Positions 54,294 through 61,944 of a DNA stretch of 64,000 bases are shown piece by piece. Every line of letters starts with the position of its first letter. The stretch's first letter is position 1. The stretch is taken from assembly GCF_011090165.1 (NCBI RefSeq), contig NZ_JAADJT010000001.1:744001-808000 (forward strand), given 5' to 3'. The translations under genes and the position numbers were made by a program. A model generated the notes under the pieces. It was not told the origin of the DNA and did not search any database. It saw only the letters and a list, made by a program, of their open reading frames with translations. The DNA is from Duganella aceris (lineage in GTDB: Bacteria > Pseudomonadota > Gammaproteobacteria > Burkholderiales > Burkholderiaceae_D).

Positions 54294-55231
54294 TGGCCGG
54301 TTCCAGCCTGTTTGCCCTCATCGACGACATCGCGTCCATTCTCGATGACGTCGCCGCCATGAGCAAGGTGGCGGCCAAGAAGACCGCCGGCGTGCTCGGC
54401 GACGACCTGGCGCTGAACGCGCAACAAGTCTCGGGCGTGCGCGCCGAGCGCGAACTGCCGGTGGTGTGGGCGGTGGCGGTCGGATCGCTGAAGAACAAGG
54501 CGGTGCTGGTGCCGGCCGCGCTGGCGATCAGCGCCTTCGCGCCGTGGGCCATCACGCCGCTGCTGATGGTCGGCGGCCTGTACCTGTGCTTCGAGGGCTT
54601 CGAGAAAATCGCCCACGGTTTCCTGCACGGCGACGAGGACAAGCAGCACAAGAGCGAGCTGACCGAAGCGCTGGCCAATCCCGAGGTCGACCTGGTGGCG
54701 CTGGAAAAGGACAAGATCAAGGGCGCGATCCGCACGGACTTCATCCTGTCGGCGGAAATCATCGTCATCGCGCTCGGCACGGTGGCGGACGCGGCGTTCA
54801 TGCAACAGGTCACGGTGGTGATCGGCATCGCGCTGGTGATGACGGTCGGCGTGTACGGCATCGTCGCCGGCATCGTCAAGATGGACGACGCCGGCCTCTA
54901 CCTGAGCCAGCGCGGCGGCGCGGCGGTGCGCGGCTTCGGCCGGCTGCTGCTGGCGGCGGCGCCCAAGCTGATGAAATTGCTGTCGGTGGTCGGCACGGCC
55001 GCCATGTTCATGGTCGGCGGCGGCATCCTGACCCACGGCACGCCGGGCGCGCACGACATCATCCACCACGCCACCGAAGCGGCGGGCGGCGTGCCGGCCA
55101 TCGGCCCGGTGCTGGGGTTCGTCACGCCGAGCCTGCTCGACGCCGTGGCCGGCGTGATCGCCGGCGCGCTGGCGCTGCTGGTGGTGATGATGGGCGGAAA
55201 ATTATTGAAAATGATCAAGAAACCAAGCTGA
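54293..55231 (+). CDS. DUF808 family membrane protein (YedI-like)
   Basis: 312 residues. FALIDDIASILDDVAAMSKVAAKKTAGVLGDDLALNAQQVSG is the family opening; about five hydrophobic segments follow (LVPAALAISAFAPWAITPLLMVGG; IGIALVMTVGVYGIVAGIV; DAVAGVIAGALALLVVMMGG). Inner membrane, function unknown. Confidence 0.92.
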   Translation: MAGSSLFALIDDIASILDDVAAMSKVAAKKTAGVLGDDLALNAQQVSGVRAERELPVVWAVAVGSLKNKAVLVPAALAISAFAPWAITPLLMVGGLYLCFEGFEKIAHGFLHGDEDKQHKSELTEALANPEVDLVALEKDKIKGAIRTDFILSAEIIVIALGTVADAAFMQQVTVVIGIALVMTVGVYGIVAGIVKMDDAGLYLSQRGGAAVRGFGRLLLAAAPKLMKLLSVVGTAAMFMVGGGILTHGTPGAHDIIHHATEAAGGVPAIGPVLGFVTPSLLDAVAGVIAGALALLVVMMGGKLLKMIKKPS

Positions 55232-55292
55232 ATGATCTGATAACATCCGCAGACGCATGTTTCCCGCATGCACCTAACCAACAGGAGCCCAC

Positions 55293-55736
55293 ATGGCACA
55301 ACCCTTATCCAACGGACCCACCGCCGCCTTCGTCGGCGCCTCCTGGCTGGCGCTATGCGCCGGCGCCGCGACCTACCTGATCGGCCTGTGGAACGCCACC
55401 ATGCCGCTGAATGAAAAAGGCTATTACTTCACGGTCCTGATGTACGGCCTGTTCGCCGCCGTGTCGCTGCAGAAATCGGTGCGCGACCGCGCCGAGGCGA
55501 TCCCGGTCAGCGGCATGTACTTCGGCCTGTGCTGGATGTCGCTGCTGCTGGCCATCCTGCTGCTGAGCGTGGGGCTGTTCAACGCCACCCTGGCGCCGAG
55601 CGAAAAAGGCTTTTACGCCATGTCGTTCGTGCTCAGTTTGTTCGCCGCGGTGGCGGTACAAAAGAATGTGCGCGACCTCGCCGCCGTCAAACACCTGGGC
55701 GACAAGCACGCCACGGCCGAATCGACGACAAATTAG
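55293..55736 (+). CDS. YiaA/YiaB-family inner-membrane protein
   Basis: 147 residues with four membrane segments in two repeated halves, each carrying the family pattern LYLIGLWNATMPLNEKGYY / LSVGLFNATLAPSEKGFYAM then LFAAVSLQKSVRD / LFAAVAVQKNVRD. AACAGGAG ribosome site. Function unknown. Confidence 0.92.
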   Translation: MAQPLSNGPTAAFVGASWLALCAGAATYLIGLWNATMPLNEKGYYFTVLMYGLFAAVSLQKSVRDRAEAIPVSGMYFGLCWMSLLLAILLLSVGLFNATLAPSEKGFYAMSFVLSLFAAVAVQKNVRDLAAVKHLGDKHATAESTTN

Positions 55737-55788
55737 GGAACTTTGGTTCATACTATCGCTCTAACGGAATGATGTTGGAGCTGCGGAT

Positions 55789-57894
55789 ATGGACCATATA
55801 CAGCGACATTTACTCATGGCGCTCGATGCGGCGCGCATGTCGATCTGGGACTCAAGGCTCAGCGACGGCAAAGTCATCGATAGCACCGTCAACTGGGACA
55901 GGCCGGGCGCCAGTCTGCTCGGCCTGTCGGTCGGCGACCGGGCCCAACCCTTCAGCACCTTCCTGCAATTCGTCTTCCCGGACGACCGCGACACCCTGCT
56001 CAGCACCATGCAGCAGGCGGTCGACGACGGCACCGGCTACGAGGTCGAGTACCGGGTGGTCTGGGAAGACCAATCGCTGCACTGGCTGGCGGCCAAGGCC
56101 CATGTGTTCAGCGACGAGGACGGCAAGCCGGTCAGCACGCTGGGCATCGTCTGGGACATCACCGCGCGCAAGCAAGCGGAGCATTCCAGCGCGCGCGTGC
56201 GCGAGATGGCCGCCGCCACGCTGCGTTCGATCGGCGAGGGCGTGATCACCACCGACGAACACGGCAAGACCAACTACCTGAACCGCATCGCCGAGCAGCT
56301 GACCGGCTGGGGCAACGACGACGCGCGCGGCATCGACATCGGCACCACGCTGCACCTGGTCGACGAGGCCAGCGGCGCGGCCTCGGAACACGTGGCGCTG
56401 CAATGCCTGCGGCTGCACCAGACGATCGACGTGTCGACGCAAAACCAGCTGGTCACGCGCGATGGCCGCCGCATCTCGGTGGAGGAATCGGCCTCGCCGA
56501 TCTGGGCCGACGATGGCGAACTGATGGGCGCGGTGGTGGTGTTCCGCGACGTCAGCCACGAGCGCAAGCTGGCCAAGCAACTGTCGTGGAACGCCAGCCA
56601 CGACACTCTCACCGGCCTGATCAACCGACGCGAATTCGAAGTGCAGATCGCCAACGCGCTACACAGCGCCAAGCAGGACAACCACGTCCACGCGCTGCTG
56701 TACATGGACCTGGACCAGTTCAAGATCGTCAACGACACCTGCGGCCACAGCGCCGGCGACCTGCTGCTGCAACTGCTGTCGAAGATGCTGCAGACGCAGA
56801 TGCGCGACAGCGACATCCTGGCCCGCCTCGGCGGCGACGAGCTCGGCGTGCTGCTGCCGCACTGTCCGCCGGACCAGGCGGCGCTGATCGCCGACGGCCT
56901 GCGCCAGTCGGTGAAGAACTTCCGCTTCGTCTGGGACGACCACACCTTCGAGCTGGGCGCCAGCATCGGCGTGGTCGAGATCAACCACAACAGCAAGTCG
57001 ATGACCGAGCTGCTGATCGCCGCCGACCAGGCCTGCTACCTGGCCAAGGAGCGCGGCCGCAACCGGGTCCACGTGTACCAGGAATCGGACCTGCGGCTGG
57101 CGCGCCGCCAGGGCGAGATGCTGTGGGTGTCGCGCCTGAACGAAGCCTTCGAGCGCCACTATTTCCGGCTGTACGCCCAACCGATCGTCGGCCTCGGCGC
57201 GCACGTCGACGTCCACGACGAGGTGCTGATCCGAATTCAGCCGGCCAAGGGCGACCTGATCCTGCCGGGCGCCTTCATCCCCGCCGCCGAGCGCTACGAC
57301 ATGATGACCGCGATCGACCGCTGGGTGATCCGCGCCGTCTGCCACCACGTGCGCAGCGTGCGCGAGAGCCTGAGCGAGGAACAGGCCTACATCGCCGACC
57401 GCCAGCCCATGCCGGCGCAATACTCGGTCAACCTGTCCGGCACCTCGCTGGGCGACGAAGGCCTGCACGACTACATCGTCGAACAATTCGTCGAGCACGA
57501 CATCGCGCCCGAGCAGATCTGCTTCGAGATCACCGAGACCGCCGTGATCGCCAACCTGCTCAAGGCGCAGGACTTCATGGCCGGGCTGAAGGCGCTGGGC
57601 TGCCGCTTCTCGCTGGACGATTTCGGCAGCGGCCTGTCGTCGTTCGCCTACCTGAAGGCGCTGCCGGTGGACTTCCTCAAGATCGACGGCGTGTTCATCC
57701 GCGACATCGCCCACAACGCGATCAACCGGGCGATGGTCAAGGCGATCAACGAGGTCGGCCACGTGATGGGCATCAGCGTGGTGGCCGAATACGTCGAGGA
57801 CGAACCGACGCTGGAAGTGGTGCGCGAGCTGGGCCTGGACTACGCCCAGGGCTACGCGGTCGGCTCGCTGCGGCCGCTGACGGTCGGCGATTGA
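55789..57894 (+). CDS. PAS-PAS-GGDEF-EAL cyclic-di-GMP protein
   Basis: 701 residues, no membrane segment. PAS domains about 8-128 and 137-258, GGDEF about 265-430 with the site reading GGDEL (348-352), EAL about 445-695 with the first motif reading EVL (478-480). DDFGSGLSSFAYLKALPVDFLKIDG loop 6 and ETAVIAN metal residues are present, so phosphodiesterase activity is plausible; both signature changes are conservative but off-consensus. Confidence 0.92.
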   Translation: MDHIQRHLLMALDAARMSIWDSRLSDGKVIDSTVNWDRPGASLLGLSVGDRAQPFSTFLQFVFPDDRDTLLSTMQQAVDDGTGYEVEYRVVWEDQSLHWLAAKAHVFSDEDGKPVSTLGIVWDITARKQAEHSSARVREMAAATLRSIGEGVITTDEHGKTNYLNRIAEQLTGWGNDDARGIDIGTTLHLVDEASGAASEHVALQCLRLHQTIDVSTQNQLVTRDGRRISVEESASPIWADDGELMGAVVVFRDVSHERKLAKQLSWNASHDTLTGLINRREFEVQIANALHSAKQDNHVHALLYMDLDQFKIVNDTCGHSAGDLLLQLLSKMLQTQMRDSDILARLGGDELGVLLPHCPPDQAALIADGLRQSVKNFRFVWDDHTFELGASIGVVEINHNSKSMTELLIAADQACYLAKERGRNRVHVYQESDLRLARRQGEMLWVSRLNEAFERHYFRLYAQPIVGLGAHVDVHDEVLIRIQPAKGDLILPGAFIPAAERYDMMTAIDRWVIRAVCHHVRSVRESLSEEQAYIADRQPMPAQYSVNLSGTSLGDEGLHDYIVEQFVEHDIAPEQICFEITETAVIANLLKAQDFMAGLKALGCRFSLDDFGSGLSSFAYLKALPVDFLKIDGVFIRDIAHNAINRAMVKAINEVGHVMGISVVAEYVEDEPTLEVVRELGLDYAQGYAVGSLRPLTVGD

Positions 57895-57930
57895 GGGAGC
57901 TTCGACTATCCGAACCCAATCCGGAGAATT

Positions 57931-57972
57931 TTGATCTACATCAATAAATTTGCGGGGAGGACTACGTAAACT
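57931..57972 (+). promoter_or_regulatory. Class II FNR/ANR-type promoter
   Basis: Perfect FNR box TTGATCTACATCAA at 57931-57944 (centre 57937.5) and a -10-like TAAACT at 57967-57972, whose centre is 32 bases downstream, exactly the class II (-41.5) geometry. Predicted start near 57979, 42 bases before the chemoreceptor ATG. Suggests anaerobic activation of the genes that follow. Confidence 0.8.
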
Positions 57973-58020
57973 GACTGCATCTATTGCGATACAGCAATAA
58001 AAACAGCCGGAGCTTACGTC

Positions 58021-59649
58021 ATGCGCAACAATCAACCCGTCACCAATCGCGAAGTGGAAGTGCTGGACGACCAGGCCATCGTCTCGAAAACGGATTTAAA
58101 CGGCAACATCACCTACATCAACCCGTACTTCACGCAGATCAGCGGCTTCACCGAGGAGGAACTGAAGGGCGCGCCGCAAAACATCGTGCGCCACCCGGAC
58201 ATGCCGTCCGAAGCCTTCGCCGACCTGTGGGCCTCGATCAAGGACGGCACGCCGTGGACCGGCATCGTCAAGAACCGTTGCAAGAACGGCGACCACTACT
58301 GGGTGCGCGCCAACGTCACGCCGATCCGCGACAACGGCAAGACCACCGGCTATATGTCGGTGCGGGTCAAGGCCAGCCGGCAACAGATCGCCGACGCGGA
58401 GCACGCTTACCGCGCCATGCGGACCGAGGCCAGCCACGGCATCCGCATCAAGAACGGCCAGGTGATCCGTCCCGGCGTCGGCACGCTGCTGTCGCGGCTG
58501 AGCCACGTTTCGCTGGGCATGCGCATCTGGCTCGCCACCAGCGTGGTCAACGTGCTGCAGGTCGCGGTCTGCGCCGCCACGCTGTGGGAAGGCCACGGCG
58601 CGCACAACTACGCCATCTTCGGCGCCACCTTCGCCGGCCTGCTGATCAACGTCTTCCTGTGGTACACGCTGCGCGTGTCGGTGCTGCAACCGCTGGACCG
58701 CGCCTTGCAGGGCGCGCGCGCGATCGCCGCCGGCGACCTGTCCGGTTCGTTCGACACCGAGGCCACCGACGAGGTCGGACAGCTGCTGCGCGCCTTGCAG
58801 CAAATGAACAGCAACCTGATCGCCACCATCCGCGACGTGCGGGTCAACGTCGAAGCGATGGCGGTGGCCACGCGCCAGATCGCCGCCGGCAACGCCGACC
58901 TGTCCGGCCGCACCGAGGCGCAGGCCGCCAGCCTGGAGCAGACCGCGTCCAGCGTCGAGGAATTCTCGTCGACCGTCAAGCAAAACGCCGACAACTCGGC
59001 GCAGGCCAACCTGCTGGCGCGCAACGCGTCCGACGTCGCCGTGCAGGGCGGAGAGATTGTCGCCGACGTCATCGCCACCATGGACGAGATCAACAGCTCG
59101 TCGCGCAAGATCGTCGACATCATCGGCCTGATCGAAGGCATCGCCTTCCAGACCAACATCCTGGCGCTGAACGCCGCCGTCGAGGCGGCGCGGGCCGGCG
59201 AACAGGGACGCGGCTTCGCGGTCGTGGCCGGCGAGGTGCGCAACCTGGCCCAGCGCAGCGCCACCGCCGCCAAGGACATCAAGAACCTGATCGACGTTTC
59301 GGTCGGCAAGGTCAGCGCCGGCATGGTGCAGGTCGACCGCGCCGGCGCCACCATGAAGCAGGTGGTGGCCTCGGTGCAGCAGGTGACGGCGATCATGAAC
59401 GAGATCTCGGTGGCCTCGCGCGAGCAAAGCATCGGCGTCGACCAGGTCAACTCGGCCATCGCCCACATGGACCAGGTGACGCAACAGAACGCCGCGCTGG
59501 TCGAAGAGGCGGCGGCGGCCACCGCCAGCCTGGCCAACGAAGCGGGCGGCCTGACGCAGGCGGTCAGCCTGTTCAAGTTCGGCCCGGCCCGCCACTCCTC
59601 GCGCGCCGTGCGCGCACCGCAAGCACCATTGAAGCGACTGGCCGCGTGA
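58021..59649 (+). CDS. PAS-domain methyl-accepting chemotaxis protein (Aer-like)
   Basis: 542 residues. N-terminal PAS (VEVLDDQAIVSKTDLNGNITYINPYFTQISGFTEEEL ... HPDMPSEAFADLWASIKDG) as in the aerotaxis receptor Aer, hydrophobic membrane region about 165-225, HAMP, and the signalling hairpin IEGIAFQTNILALNAAVEAARAGEQGRGFAVVAGEVRNLAQRSA. No periplasmic sensor domain, so redox/oxygen sensing through PAS-FAD is likely. Downstream of the FNR promoter. Confidence 0.93.
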   Translation: MRNNQPVTNREVEVLDDQAIVSKTDLNGNITYINPYFTQISGFTEEELKGAPQNIVRHPDMPSEAFADLWASIKDGTPWTGIVKNRCKNGDHYWVRANVTPIRDNGKTTGYMSVRVKASRQQIADAEHAYRAMRTEASHGIRIKNGQVIRPGVGTLLSRLSHVSLGMRIWLATSVVNVLQVAVCAATLWEGHGAHNYAIFGATFAGLLINVFLWYTLRVSVLQPLDRALQGARAIAAGDLSGSFDTEATDEVGQLLRALQQMNSNLIATIRDVRVNVEAMAVATRQIAAGNADLSGRTEAQAASLEQTASSVEEFSSTVKQNADNSAQANLLARNASDVAVQGGEIVADVIATMDEINSSSRKIVDIIGLIEGIAFQTNILALNAAVEAARAGEQGRGFAVVAGEVRNLAQRSATAAKDIKNLIDVSVGKVSAGMVQVDRAGATMKQVVASVQQVTAIMNEISVASREQSIGVDQVNSAIAHMDQVTQQNAALVEEAAAATASLANEAGGLTQAVSLFKFGPARHSSRAVRAPQAPLKRLAA

Positions 59650-59654
59650 ACATC

Positions 59655-61067
59655 ATGAACACCGCCTTTCCCGCCGTTGAATTCGACGCCGCCATCATCG
59701 GCAAACTCAGCCAGTCGGGACCACGCTACACCTCGTACCCGACTGCGGACCGCTTCCAGAACGATTTCGGCTACGGCCAGTTCCTGGAGGCGGTGGCCGG
59801 CCTGCGCATGCGCCGCAGTCGCCGGCCGTTGTCGCTGTACATCCACATTCCGTTCTGCGACACCATCTGCTACTACTGCGGCTGCAACAAGATCGTCACC
59901 AAGGACCACGGCAAGGCCGCAACCTATCTCGGCTACCTGAAGCAGGAGATCGCCATGCAGGGCCGGCTGTTCGACGGCATGGGGCAGATCGAGCAGCTGC
60001 ACTTCGGCGGCGGCACGCCGACCTATCTCAGCGATCGCCAGATGGGCGACCTGATGGAGCATCTGCGCGCCAATTTCGATTTCGCGCCGGACCAGCAGGG
60101 CGAGTATTCGATCGAGATCGATCCGCGCACCGTCAGCCCCGGGCGCGTGCACAGCCTGCGGGTGCAGGGCTTCAATCGCATCAGCCTGGGCGTGCAGGAT
60201 TTCGATCCGGAGGTGCAAAAGGCCGTCAACCGCATCCAGCCGGAGGCGCAAACCCGCCTCGTGATGGACGCCGCGCGCGACGCCGGCTACCGCTCCATCA
60301 GCATCGACCTGATCTACGGCCTGCCGAAGCAGAGCCTGACCAGCGTGGCGCGCACGCTGGAGCAGGTGATCGCCGCCGATCCGGACCGCATCGCGCTGTA
60401 CAACTATGCGCACATGCCGCATCTGTTCAAGCCGCAGCGCCGCATCGCCGAGGCCGATCTGCCGACGCCGGCGGTCAAGCTGGAGTTGCTGGCCTTGTGC
60501 ATCGGCCGGCTGTGCGCGGCGGGCTATGTGTATATCGGCATGGACCATTTCGCCAAGCCGGACGACGAGCTGGCGGTGGCGCAGCGCCAGGGACGTTTGC
60601 AGCGCAACTTCCAGGGCTATTCGACGCGTGCGGAATCGGAATTGATTTCCTGCGGCGTTTCGGCCATCAGCGCGGTGGGCGCGACCTACAGCCAGAACGA
60701 GAAGTCGCTGGACGGCTATTACGCGCAGCTGGATGCCGGCAGGCTGCCGATCGTGCGCGGTATCAAGCTGGAGAACGATGACTTGATACGCCGCATCGTG
60801 ATTCAGAAGTTGATGTGCAATACCGAGTTGTCGATTTCGTCGATGGAGCAGGCGCATCCGATCCAGTTCGCGCGCTACTTCGAGGCGGAATTGGCGCAGT
60901 TGAAGCCGTTCGAAGCGGAAGGGCTGCTGACCATCGATCCGCAGTGGATCACGGTGACGCCGAAGGGGCGTCTGCTGATTCGCAATATCTGCATGGTGTT
61001 CGACCGCTACCTGAGCCTGGCGCGCGAAAACGCCCCGCAGCCGCTGCGCTACTCCAAGACGATCTGA
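59655..61067 (+). CDS. hemN: Oxygen-independent coproporphyrinogen III dehydrogenase
   Basis: 470-residue radical SAM enzyme. Cluster motif C68, C72, C75 with C77 (IPFCDTICYYCGCNKIV); GGGTPTYLS, SLGVQDFDPEVQKAVNRIQP and the HemN C-terminal domain (YVYIGMDHFAKPDDELA) follow. Makes protoporphyrinogen without oxygen. Start ATG 59655; a GTG at 59646 overlapping the chemoreceptor stop is an alternative. Confidence 0.96.
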   Translation: MNTAFPAVEFDAAIIGKLSQSGPRYTSYPTADRFQNDFGYGQFLEAVAGLRMRRSRRPLSLYIHIPFCDTICYYCGCNKIVTKDHGKAATYLGYLKQEIAMQGRLFDGMGQIEQLHFGGGTPTYLSDRQMGDLMEHLRANFDFAPDQQGEYSIEIDPRTVSPGRVHSLRVQGFNRISLGVQDFDPEVQKAVNRIQPEAQTRLVMDAARDAGYRSISIDLIYGLPKQSLTSVARTLEQVIAADPDRIALYNYAHMPHLFKPQRRIAEADLPTPAVKLELLALCIGRLCAAGYVYIGMDHFAKPDDELAVAQRQGRLQRNFQGYSTRAESELISCGVSAISAVGATYSQNEKSLDGYYAQLDAGRLPIVRGIKLENDDLIRRIVIQKLMCNTELSISSMEQAHPIQFARYFEAELAQLKPFEAEGLLTIDPQWITVTPKGRLLIRNICMVFDRYLSLARENAPQPLRYSKTI

Positions 61068-61074
61068 GGCCGAT

Positions 61075-61944
61075 ATGAAAGCGTTGCAGTTGTTGCCTGT
61101 GTTCGTGGTCGGCATGGCGGGCAGCATCCACTGCGTCGGCATGTGCGGCGGCATCGTCGGCGCGCTGGCCGCGACGGCGCAGCCAAACCGCGCCGCCAGA
61201 ACCACCGCGCCACGCGCGATGGGCCAGGTTCGCACGGCGGGAAAGACGGGCGCGGCAACGGGGGCGAGAGCCGGGAAGGCGCGGGAGGCGGCGGCGCCCG
61301 ATCGCGCCACCATTCCCATCGCGCGCGCGGCGACGAACGCGCTGTCGCACGTCCTGGCCTACAACGCCGGCCGCGTCGGCAGCTACATGCTGGCCGGCGC
61401 GCTGGCGGGCGGCGTGGCCGGCGGCGCGCGTGACCTGATCGCGCTGGCCGGCGTGCAGGCCGTCTTCTACTGGCTGGCCAACCTGATGCTGATAGCCCTC
61501 GGCCTGCACCTGATGAACGCCTGGCGCGGCCTGGCCGTGCTGGAGCAGGGCGGCCGCGTGCTGTGGCAGCGCGCCCAGCCGGCGATGGCGCCGATGATGC
61601 GCTCCCTGCTGCCCGCCGACCAAGCACACAAAGCCTTCGCCCTGGGCGCGCTGTGGGGCTGGCTGCCCTGCGGCATGGTCTACAGCGCTCTGGCCACCGC
61701 GATGCTGAGCGGCTCGACCGCAAGCGGCGCGGCGGTGATGCTCGCCTTCGGCCTTGGCACGCTGCCGATGCTGACCGGCCTCGGCCTGCTTGGCGCGCGC
61801 CTGCAACGCGCCATGCAAAAGCGCCCGGTGCGTATTGGCTGCGGCCTGCTGGTGCTGGCCTTCGGCATGATCGGCCTCGCGCGCGCGACGGGCAACCTGA
61901 CGCCCGAATGGATGGACACGCTATGCCTCACACCACACCCTTGA
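61075..61944 (+). CDS. TauE/SafE (DsbD-like) membrane protein of cytochrome oxidase assembly type
   Basis: 289 residues, about six membrane segments. GMAGSIHCVGMCGGIVGAL and ALWGWLPCGMVYSALATAML carry the conserved Cys-x-x-Met-Cys and Pro-Cys motifs of the heavy-metal/DsbD-like group found next to ccoI. Between residues about 35 and 90 there is an Ala/Arg/Thr-rich low-complexity loop. Likely helps copper delivery to cbb3 oxidase; inference from context. Overlaps the ATPase gene by 22 bases. Confidence 0.85.
   Translation: MKALQLLPVFVVGMAGSIHCVGMCGGIVGALAATAQPNRAARTTAPRAMGQVRTAGKTGAATGARAGKAREAAAPDRATIPIARAATNALSHVLAYNAGRVGSYMLAGALAGGVAGGARDLIALAGVQAVFYWLANLMLIALGLHLMNAWRGLAVLEQGGRVLWQRAQPAMAPMMRSLLPADQAHKAFALGALWGWLPCGMVYSALATAMLSGSTASGAAVMLAFGLGTLPMLTGLGLLGARLQRAMQKRPVRIGCGLLVLAFGMIGLARATGNLTPEWMDTLCLTPHP

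Noticed and set aside
58608..61319. A 903-codon open frame on the minus strand
   Set aside because: Opposes the clear chemoreceptor and hemN coding sequences; low-complexity Arg/Ala/His composition.
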